Both the position numbers and the translations under genes were made by a program. The notes beneath the pieces are model-generated. The model was not told where the DNA came from. It did not search any database and was given only the letters and a program-made list of their open reading frames with translations. This document shows positions 56,201 through 64,000 of a stretch of 64,000 nt of DNA, piece after piece. This stretch comes from Eunapius fragilis (lineage: Eukaryota > Porifera > Demospongiae > Spongillida > Spongillidae): the NCBI GenBank assembly GCA_963681505.1, contig OY811980.1:1374542-1438541 (forward strand), given 5' to 3'. Position 1 is the stretch's first letter. Each line of letters begins with the position of its first letter.

Positions 56201-59200
56201 TGGTAGGACAGCTAGTGGTGTTGTATGTTGGTAGAACAGCTAGTGGTGTTGTATGTTGGTAGAACAGCTAGTGGTGTTGTATGTTGGTAGAACAGCTAGT
56301 GGTGTTGTATGTTGGTAGAACAGCTAGTGGTGTTGTATGTTGGTAGGACAGCTAGTGGTGTTGTATGTTGGTAGAACAGCTAGTGGTGTTGTATGTTGGT
56401 AGAACAGCTAGTGGTGTTGTATGTTGGTAGAACAGCTAGTGGTGTTGTATGTTGGTAGAACAGCTAGTGGTGTTGTATGTTGGTAGAACAGCTAGTGGTG
56501 TTGTATGTTGGTAGAACAGCTAGTGGTGTTGTATGTTGGTAGAACAGCTAGTGGTGTTGTATGTTGGTAGGACAGCTAGTGGTGTTGTATGTTGGTAGAA
56601 CAGCTAGTGGTGTTGTATGTTGGTAGAACAGCTAGTGGTGTTGTATGTTGGTAGAACAGCTAGTGGTGTTGTATGTTGGTAGAACAGCTAGTGGTGTTGT
56701 ATGTTGGTAGAACAGCTAGTGGTGTTGTATGATGGTAGGGCAGCTAGTGGTGTTGTATGTTGGTAGGGGCAGCTAGTGGTGTTGTATGTTGGTAGAACAG
56801 CTAGTGGTGTTGTATGTTGGTAGAACAGCTAGTGGTGTTGTATGTTGGTAGGACAGCTAGTGGTGTTGTATGTTGGTAGAACAGCTAGTGGTGTTGTATG
56901 TTGGTAGGACAGCTAGTGGTGTTGTATGTTGGTAGAACAGCTAGTGGTGTTGTATGTTGGTAGAACAGCTAGTGGTGTTGTATGTTGGTAGAACAGCTAG
57001 TGGTGTTGTATGTTGGTAGGACAGCTAGTGGTGTTGTATGTTGGTAGAACAGCTAGTGGTGTTGTATGTTGGTAGGACAGCTAGTGGTGTTGTATGTTGG
57101 TAGAACAGCTAGTGGTGTTGTATGTTGGTAGAACAGCTAGTGGTGTTGTATGTTGGTAGAACAGCTAGTGGTGTTGTATGTTGGTAGAACAGCTAGTGGT
57201 GTTGTATGTTGGTAGAACAGCTAGTGGTGTTGTATGTTGGTAGAACAGCTAGTGGTGTTGTATGTTGGTAGGACAGCTAGTGGTGTTGTATGTTGGTAGA
57301 ACAGCTAGTGGTGTTGTATGTTGGTAGGACAGCTAGTGGTGTTGTATGTTGGTAGAACAGCTAGTGGTGTTGTATGTTGGTAGAACAGCTAGTGGTGTTG
57401 TATGTTGGTAGAACAGCTAGTGGTGTTGTATGTTGGTAGAACAGCTAGTGGTGTTGTATGTTGGTAGAACAGCTAGTGGTGTTGTATGTTGGTAGGACAG
57501 CTAGTGGTGTTGTATGTTGGTAGAACAGCTAGTGGTGTTGTATGTTGGTAGAACAGCTAGTGGTGTTGTATGTTGGTAGAACAGCTAGTGGTGTTGTATG
57601 TTGGTAGAACAGCTAGTGGTGTTGTATGTTGGTAGAACAGCTAGTGGTGTTGTATGTTGGTAGAACAGCTAGTGGTGTTGTATGTTGGTAGAACAGCTAG
57701 TGGTGTTGTATGTTGGTAGAACAGCTAGTGGTGTTGTATGTTGGTAGAACAGCTAGTGGTGTTGTATGTTGGTAGGACAGCTAGTGGTGTTGTATGTTGG
57801 TAGAACAGCTAGTGGTGTTGTATGTTGGTAGAACAGCTAGTGGTGTTGTATGTTGGTAGAACAGCTAGTGGTGTTGTATGTTGGTAGAACAGCTAGTGGT
57901 GTTGTATGTTGGTAGGGGCAGCTAGTGGTGTTGTATGTTGGTAGAACAGCTAGTGGTGTTGTATGTTGGTAGGGCAGCTAGTGGTGTTGTATGTTGGTAG
58001 AACAGCTAGTGGTGTTGTATGTTGGTAGAACAGCTAGTGGTGTTGTATGTTGGTAGAACAGCTAGTGGTGTTGTATGTTGGTAGGGGCAGCTAGTGGTGT
58101 TGTATGTTGGTAGGGGCAGCTAGTGGTGTTGTATGTTGGTAGAACAGCTAGTGGTGTTGTATGTTGGTAGGGGCAGCTAGTGGTGTTGTATGTTGGTAGA
58201 ACAGCTAGTGGTGTTGTATGTTGGTAGAACAGCTAGTGGTGTTGTATGTTGGTAGGGTAGCTAGTGGTGTTGTATGTTGGTAGGGGCAGCTAGTGGTGTT
58301 GTATGTTGGTAGAACAGCTAGTGGTGTTGTATGTTGGTAGAACAGCTAGTGGTGTTGTATGTTGGTAGGGGCAGCTAGTGGTGTTGTATGTTGGTAGAAC
58401 AGCTAGTGGTGTTGTATGTTGGTAGGACAGCTAGTGGTGTTGTATGTTGGTAGGACAGCTAGTGGTGTTGTATGTTGGTAGGGGCAGCTAGTGGTGTTGT
58501 ATGTTGGTAGGGGCAGCTAGTGGTGTTGTATGTTGGTAGAACAGCTAGTGGTGTTGTATGTTGGTAGGGGCAGCTAGTGGTGTTGTATGTTGGTAGAACA
58601 GCTAGTGGTGTTGTATGTTGGTAGAACAGCTAGTGGTGTTGTATGTTGGTAGAACAGCTAGTGGTGTTGTATGTTGGTAGAACAGCTAGTGGTGTTGTAT
58701 GTTGGTAGAACAGCTAGTGGTGTTGTATGTTGGTAGGACAGCTAGTGGTGTTGTATGTTGGTAGGGGCAGCTAGTGGTGTTGTATGTTGGTAGAACAGCT
58801 AGTGGTGTTGTATGTTGGTAGGGCAGCTAGTGGTGTTGTATGTTGTAGTGGTGTTGTATGTTGGTAGGGGCAGCTAGTGGTGTTGTATGTTGGTAGAACA
58901 GCTAGTGGTGTTGTATGTTGGTAGAACAGCTAGTGGTGTTGTATGTTGGTAGGGCAGCTAGTGGTGTTGTATGTTGGTAGAACAGCTAGTGGTGTTGTAT
59001 GTTGGTAGAACAGCTAGTGGTGTTGTATGTTGGTAGAACAGCTAGTGGTGTTGTATGTTGGTAGGGGCAGCTAGTGGTGTTGTATGTTGGTAGGGGCAGC
59101 TAGTGGTGTTGTATGTTGGTAGAACAGCTAGTGGTGTTGTATGTTGGTAGGGGCAGCTAGTGGTGTTGTATGTTGGTAGAACAGCTAGTGGTGTTGTATG

Positions 59201-62200
59201 TTGGTAGAACAGCTAGTGGTGTTGTATGTTGGTAGGGTAGCTAGTGGTGTTGTATGTTGGTAGGGGCAGCTAGTGGTGTTGTATGTTGGTAGAACAGCTA
59301 GTGGTGTTGTATGTTGGTAGAACAGCTAGTGGTGTTGTATGTTGGTAGGGGCAGCTAGTGGTGTTGTATGTTGGTAGAACAGCTAGTGGTGTTGTATGTT
59401 GGTAGGACAGCTAGTGGTGTTGTATGTTGGTAGGACAGCTAGTGGTGTTGTATGTTGGTAGGGGCAGCTAGTGGTGTTGTATGTTGGTAGGGGCAGCTAG
59501 TGGTGTTGTATGTTGGTAGAACAGCTAGTGGTGTTGTATGTTGGTAGGGGCAGCTAGTGGTGTTGTATGTTGGTAGAACAGCTAGTGGTGTTGTATGTTG
59601 GTAGAACAGCTAGTGGTGTTGTATGTTGGTAGAACAGCTAGTGGTGTTGTATGTTGGTAGAACAGCTAGTGGTGTTGTATGTTGGTAGAACAGCTAGTGG
59701 TGTTGTATGTTGGTAGGACAGCTAGTGGTGTTGTATGTTGGTAGGGGCAGCTAGTGGTGTTGTATGTTGGTAGAACAGCTAGTGGTGTTGTATGTTGGTA
59801 GGGCAGCTAGTGGTGTTGTATGTTGTAGTGGTGTTGTATGTTGGTAGGGGCAGCTAGTGGTGTTGTATGTTGGTAGAACAGCTAGTGGTGTTGTATGTTG
59901 GTAGAACAGCTAGTGGTGTTGTATGTTGGTAGAACAGCTAGTGGTGTTGTATGTTGGTAGAACAGCTAGTGGTGTTGTATGTTGGTAGAACAGCTAGTGG
60001 TGTTGTATGTTGGTAGAACAGCTAGTGGTGTTGTATGTTGGTAGAACAGCTAGTGGTGTTGTATGTTGGTAGGGGCAGCTAGTGGTGTTGTATGTTGGTA
60101 GAACAGCTAGTGGTGTTGTATGTTGGTAGAACAGCTAGTGGTGTTGTATGTTGGTAGGACAGCTAGTGGTGTTGTATGTTGGTAGGGGCAGCTAGTGGTG
60201 TTGTATGTTGGTAGGGGCAGGTAGTGGTGTTGTATGTTGGTAGAACAGCTAGTGGTGTTGTATGTTGGTAGAACAGCTAGTGGTGTTGTATGTTGGTAGA
60301 ACAGCTAGTGGTGTTGTATGTTGGTAGAACAGCTAGTGGTGTTGTATGTTGGTAGGGGCAGCTAGTGGTGTTGTATGTTGGTAGGGGCAGCTAGTGGTGT
60401 TGTATGTTGGTAGGGGCAGCTAGTGGTGTTGTATGTTGGTAGGGGCAGCTAGTGGTGTTGTATGTTGGTAGAACAGCTAGTGGTGTTGTATGTTGGTAGA
60501 ACAGCTAGTGGTGTTGTATGTTGGTAGAACAGCTAGTGGTGTTGTATGTTGGTAGAACAGCTAGTGGTGTTGTATGTTGGTAGAACAGCTAGTGGTGTTG
60601 TATGTTGGTAGAACAGCTAGTGGTGTTGTATGTTGGTAGGGGCAGCTAGTGGTGTTGTATGTTGGTAGAACAGCTAGTGGTGTTGTATGTTGGTAGAACA
60701 GCTAGTGGTGTTGTATGTTGGTAGAACAGCTAGTGGTGTTGTATGTTGGTAGAACAGCTAGTGGTGTTGTATGTTGGTAGGGCAGCTAGTGGTGTTGTAT
60801 GTTGGTAGAACAGCTAGTGATGTTGTAAGTTGGTAGAACAGCTAGTGGTGTTGTATGTTGGTAGAACAGCTAGTGGTGTTGTATGTTGGTAGAACAGCTA
60901 GTGGTGTTGTATGTTGGTAGGGGCAGCTAGTGGTGTTGTATGTTGGTAGAACAGCTAGTGGTGTTGTATGTTGGTAGAACAGCTAGTGGTGTTGTATGTT
61001 GGTAGGGGCAGCTAGTGGTGTTGTATGTTGGTAGAACAGCTAGTGGTGTTGTATGTTGGTAGAACAGCTAGTGGTGTTGTATGTTGGTAGAACAGCTAGT
61101 GGTGTTGTATGTTGGTAGAACAGCTAGTGGTGTTGTATGTTGGTAGAACAGCTAGTGGTGTTGTATGTTGGTAGGGGCAGCTAGTGGTGTTGTATGATGG
61201 TAGGGGCAGCTAGTGGTGTTGTATGTTGGTAGAACAGCTAGTGGTGTTGTATGATGGTAGGGGCAGCTAGTGGTGTTGTATGATGGTAGGGGCAGCTAGT
61301 GGTGTTGTATGTTGGTAGGGGCAGCTAGTGGTGTTGTATGTTGGTAGGACAGCTAGTGGTGTTGTATGTTGGTAGAACAGCTAGTGGTGTTGTATGTTGG
61401 TAGAACAGCTAGTGGTGTTGTATGTTGGTAGAACAGCTAGTGGTGTTGTATGTTGGTAGGGGCAGCTAGTGGTGTTGTATGATGGTAGGGGCAGCTAGTG
61501 GTGTTGTATGTTGGTAGAACAGCTAGTGGTGTTGTATGATGGTAGGGGCAGCTAGTGGTGTTGTATGATGGTAGGGGCAGCTAGTGGTGTTGTATGTTGG
61601 TAGAACAGCTAGTGGTGTTGTATGTTGGTAGAACAGCTAGTGGTGTTGTATGTTGGTAGAACAGCTAGTGGTGTTGTATGTTGGTAGAACAGCTAGTGGT
61701 GTTGTATGTTGGTAGAACAGCTAGTGGTGTTGTATGTTGGTAGAACAGCTAGTGGTGTTGTATGTTGGTAGAACAGCTAGTGGTGTTGTATGTTGGTAGG
61801 GGCAGCTAGTGGTGTTGTATGTTGGTAGGGGCAGCTAGTGGTGTTGTATGTTGGTAGAACAGCTAGTGGTGTTGTATGTTGGTAGAACAGCTAGTGGTGT
61901 TGTATGTTGGTAGAACAGCTAGTGGTGTTGTATGTTGGTAGGACAGCTAGTGGTGTTGTATGTTGTGGGGGCAGCTAGTGGTGTTGTATGTTGGTAGAAC
62001 AGCTAGTGGTGTTGTATGTTGGTAGAACAGCTAGTGGTGTTGTATGTTGGTAGAACAGCTAGTGGTGTTGTATGTTGGTAGAACAGCTAGTGGTGTTGTA
62101 TGATGGTAGGGGCAGCTAGTGGTGTTGTATGTTGGTATGGCAGCTAGTGGTGTTGTATGTTGGTAGAACAGCTAGTGGTGTTGTATGTTGGTAGGGGCAG

Positions 62201-62969
62201 CTAGTGGTGTTGTATGTTGGTAGAACAGCTAGTGGTGTTGTATGTTGGTAGAACAGCTAGTGGTGTTGTATGTTGGTAGAACAGCTAGTGGTGTTGTATG
62301 TTGGTAGAACAGCTAGTGGTGTTGTATGTTGGTAGGACAGCTAGTGGTGTTGTATGTTGGTAGGGGCAGCTAGTGGTGTTGTATGTTGGTAGAACAGCTA
62401 GTGGTGTTGTATGTTGGTAGAACAGCTAGTGGTGTTGTATGTTGGTAGAACAGCTAGTGGTGTTGTATGTTGGTAGAACAGCTAGTGGTGTTGTATGATG
62501 GTAGGGGCAGCTAGTGGTGTTGTATGTTGGTATGGCAGCTAGTGGTGTTGTATGTTGGTAGAACAGCTAGTGGTGTTGTATGTTGGTAGGGGCAGCTAGT
62601 GGTGTTGTATGTTGGTAGAACAGCTAGTGGTGTTGTATGTTGGTAGAACAGCTAGTGGTGTTGTATGTTGGTAGAACAGCTAGTGGTGTATTTTTGGTGT
62701 TGTACATGTACCTTACTAGGGCAAATATGTCTTTGCTAAGTAACTAGCAGGTATACATTTTTAGATACATCCAAACACGCACAATTCATATGGACAATAA
62801 AACAATGAAAAATTGTAAGCCATTTGTACATAGACAATACACAAGCAACAAACACAGCACCGATATTGTGCATGTGCACACACACACACATACACACGCA
62901 CACACACGCATGCACACACACACGCATGCACACACACACACACACACATAAACACACGCACACATGCAT

Positions 62970-63012
<43 letters not shown>

Positions 63013-63584
63013 AACACACACATACACACAGCATCCCCTGAACAACTGGACACTTGTGGGACATGTCACATCCACAGCATTTGCACAAACATGTTCATCC
63101 ATGGCATGCAACACATGGCATGCACACTACCATGCACACTACCTCTGTTCCAGGTACTAAGACATGTTCCAGGCTCTCTCGCCTGGGAGACGTTGCAGAT
63201 GCTGCCACCAAAACAAACAGGAGGGGTAAAAAATAATAAATTAAAAGACAACGCGCACGTGAGCTAGAAAACCACCTTTCGCCTTCTCATACAACTCGTA
63301 TTTAGCAGCCTCTGCGTTCTTCGACTTTACGTTCAGTTTTCTACTTTCCTAGTAAATACGGAAGATCATTGACGGGTAACGTAGTGGGGTTCTTTTTTGT
63401 GCGTACAAGTTCCTCTTTGGAGAGTTTGTGCACTGTGAGATCACTGACAGTAGCCTAGACATGAGCTGTACTTAAAGGCACAAGGTGTGGCGATAATTCT
63501 TACATCCCAGTCAGGTTTCTTCTTTTTCTTTCTTCGTTTGACGTCTTTAACTCTGTCAATGGGTACGTGCACACGGATTGACAT
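48392..63584 (-). CDS. SPICE1: SPICE1 (spindle and centriole-associated protein 1), about 14 exons, about 985-1001 aa
   Basis: Coiled-coil protein of centrioles and spindle, needed for centriole duplication (known in human). Exons: 63584-63504, 63348-63276, 63201-63143, 53557-53486, 53075-53008, 52216-52086, 51505-50984, 50929-50886, 50811-50725, 50663-50592, 50470-50378, 50320-50228 and 50002-48392. Family hallmarks: N-terminal DVKRRKKKKKPDWD, VKSKNAEAAKYELYEKAK, then LAQSDKALAVVKDLFGDDP followed by HPNVTLAP, and coiled coils LSGLTASLLTAITKLAHYL and QLRGEVALRDQLLSTMNDQ. The C-terminal 500 residues are Ser/Pro-rich with one helix (SMEKMSLMAKSVLQDIQKEK). It is longer than human (855 aa). Weaker joins: the exon 5 donor (GC) and the exon 9 acceptor. 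Intron 3 is 9.6 kb. Confidence 0.82.
50163..50222. repeat. (CA)n microsatellite after the SPICE1 exon 12 donor
   Basis: On the SPICE1 strand the donor GTCTGTG continues directly into a (GT)n tract of about 60 bp. Confidence 0.95.
50228..50929 (-). CDS. SPICE1: SPICE1 exons 8-12 (coiled-coil region)
   Basis: Exon 8 50929-50886 (HKSGSQLDTLEE), exon 9 50811-50725 (MVGRLEAELEGYENVSGKRF), exon 10 50663-50592 (TGTLSGLTASLLTAITKL), exon 11 50470-50378 (SEVQLRGEVALRDQLL) and exon 12 50320-50228 (LVKLQEQNCGLGLELSDLRE). All are phase 0 and heptad-like. The exon 9 acceptor (CCAAACAAG) is weak but is the only one that keeps phase. Confidence 0.78.
50984..51505 (-). CDS. SPICE1: SPICE1 exon 7 with four-copy heptapeptide repeat
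   Basis: 522-nt exon encoding ITPESRSYTPSIDLKRFHMF and then a disordered Ser/Gln/His-rich region. A 21-bp unit (ggacgtgtggaggggatgttg on plus) repeats four times at 51098-51186 and gives HTSQHPL repeats in frame. Acceptor CTGTACAG, donor GTCTGT. Confidence 0.8.
51510..52085. other. SPICE1 intron 6, no elements recognised
   Basis: Ordinary AT-rich intronic sequence. Confidence 0.5.
52086..52216 (-). CDS. SPICE1: SPICE1 exon 6
   Basis: 131-nt exon encoding TIQESMAGGPKPTVEGSPGG and IRDESILDLLPRQKAINDPE. It needs an incoming phase of 2, which the GC donor of exon 5 supplies. Donor GTACTT. Confidence 0.7.
52220..53005. other. SPICE1 intron 5, no coding content
   Basis: Contains a C9/A10 homopolymer pair at about 52719-52740 and otherwise nothing recognised. 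Confidence 0.5.
53008..53557 (-). CDS. SPICE1: SPICE1 exons 4-5 (conserved VVKDLFGD-PNVTLAP block)
   Basis: Exon 4 53557-53486 encodes LHEVLAQSDKALAVVKDLFG then DDPV. Exon 5 53075-53008 encodes RYTVHPNVTLAPHVTASKRK. Together they are the most recognisable SPICE1 block. The intron between holds a (GGGGGA)n tract at about 53350-53392. The exon 5 donor appears to be GCAAGC (a GC-AG intron). Confidence 0.85.
53630..62690. repeat. 9-kb minisatellite, 28/29-bp unit, about 320 copies, in SPICE1 intron 3
   Basis: The unit is cagctagtggtgttgtatgt followed by tggtag and a variable joint: aa, gg, ga or ggg. Units therefore come as 28-bp (aacagc, ggcagc, gacagc) and 29-bp (gggcagc) types in irregular order. 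Rare markers (gggtagc at 58253 and 59233; a truncated tgttgtagtgg unit at 58841 and 59821) show a duplication of about 980 bp. An earlier duplication of about 370 bp is marked by gctagtagtg at 54062 and 54431. Every unit contains stop codons and no long frame exists. Confidence 0.97.
62875..63030. repeat. CA-rich microsatellite in SPICE1 intron 3
   Basis: Imperfect CA tract of about 150 bp with CGCA and TACA interruptions, between the minisatellite and exon 3. Confidence 0.95.
63143..63584 (-). CDS. SPICE1: SPICE1 exons 1-3 (N-terminus)
   Basis: Exon 1 63584-63504 encodes MSIRVHVPIDRVKDVKRRKK and KKKPDWD. Exon 2 63348-63276 encodes ESRKLNVKSKNAEAAKYELY. Exon 3 63201-63143 encodes SATSPRRESLEHVLVPGTE. 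The basic start followed by WD, then the KSKN block, is the SPICE1 N-terminus. Exon 3 is the least certain of the three. Confidence 0.75.
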
Positions 63585-63926
63585 AACTAGAATGTTTGAA
63601 AATTTACCGCGCTGTTTTGTAATTTGTTTACTAATTAACAATGCGATTAATTAGAAAGCACATAATTCGCCATCCGTGTACATGATCATATTTAAGGACA
63701 ATATTCAAATGTATGGCACTGATGAAATTTAACGGTGCAATATGATGTGTGCAAACTGTCCTACTTAAAGTCCACTCAATCTTTTCTTTCCAGTAAAAGA
63801 AGCAGGTGATTGCATTATCGAGGAGTTGTATGAAGAGGCTGGGGATGGGACATAGTCCTGGGTGGCCTAGTAGTATCAAGCCAAGAGGAAAGCGATAAAG
63901 TTGATTCCAAAAAAACGCACACCACA

Positions 63927-64000
63927 TCTCTACCTGCTCTGCATCCCCCTCATTGTCTGACTCCACAATCATTGGGGCCACCTTCTTGGACCTTGACGGA
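63927..64000 (-). CDS. Partial exon of a neighbouring gene, cut by the window end
   Basis: The minus strand from 64000 reads PSRSKKVAPMIVESDNEGD then AEQ, followed by a donor-like GTAGAG at about 63930. The basic then acidic, Ser/Glu-rich composition suggests a nuclear protein, but I cannot name it. The next exon downstream was not identified with confidence; 63600-63926 otherwise shows nothing. Confidence 0.4.

Noticed and set aside
53630..62690. Possible centromeric satellite or structural RNA locus
   Set aside because: It lies between two in-phase exons of SPICE1, so it is an intronic minisatellite; nothing supports a centromere or an RNA gene.

Overview
The window is animal nuclear DNA. 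Split genes with GT-AG introns, divergent and convergent gene pairs, transposon remnants and very abundant mini- and microsatellites rule out a prokaryote or virus. The retroelement tails, RecQ-like helicase scraps and large repeat-filled introns suggest an early-branching marine invertebrate (sponge or cnidarian). That placement is inference, because nothing in the window is diagnostic of a species.

Left part, 1-16.5 kb: a transposon-rich stretch without an intact host gene. It holds a 30-bp minisatellite (141-1360), a long (CT)n run, a fold-back element (4444-4929), an inverted-repeat block with a retroelement tail and a broken RecQ-like helicase (5700-7130), a MITE (7439-7708), an unrecognised ORF (8283-8681), a rhodopsin-like GPCR gene split in its first transmembrane helix by a complete Harbinger transposon (9662-13268), and a decayed hAT transposase tail with its own MITE insertion (15336-15951). 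The Harbinger element (10205-13148, TAA target duplication) carries a 3-exon DDE transposase and, on the other strand, a 3-exon MADF-BESS protein whose last exon lies wholly inside a transposase intron.

Middle, 16.5-42.5 kb: one gene on the minus strand, SGTA (small glutamine-rich TPR co-chaperone). I could trace 11 exons in phase, giving 311 aa. Its introns hold a 2.2-kb-arm inverted repeat (20380-28709), a cluster of related smaller palindromes (28700-30805), several MITEs, a tRNA-like SINE, a retroelement tail and six minisatellites.

Right part, 42.5-63.6 kb: a compact gene block. TRIR (plus, 3 exons, 164 aa) starts 59 bp from the SGTA start codon, head to head. A TESK-type protein kinase (plus, 8 exons, about 649 aa) begins 104 bp after TRIR. 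SPICE1 (minus, about 14 exons, about 1000 aa) converges on TESK with 178 bp between stops, and one of its introns holds a 9-kb minisatellite of 28/29-bp units with higher-order duplications. The last bases (63927-64000) look like an exon of a further minus-strand gene cut by the window end.

The four conserved genes act in different processes: SGTA in tail-anchored protein targeting and co-chaperoning, TRIR in RNA processing, TESK in cofilin/actin signalling, SPICE1 in centriole duplication and spindle function. They are neighbours, not a pathway. The most unusual features are the reversible-looking Harbinger insertion in the GPCR, the large palindrome family in SGTA, and dinucleotide repeats that abut or form 5' splice sites in several genes.
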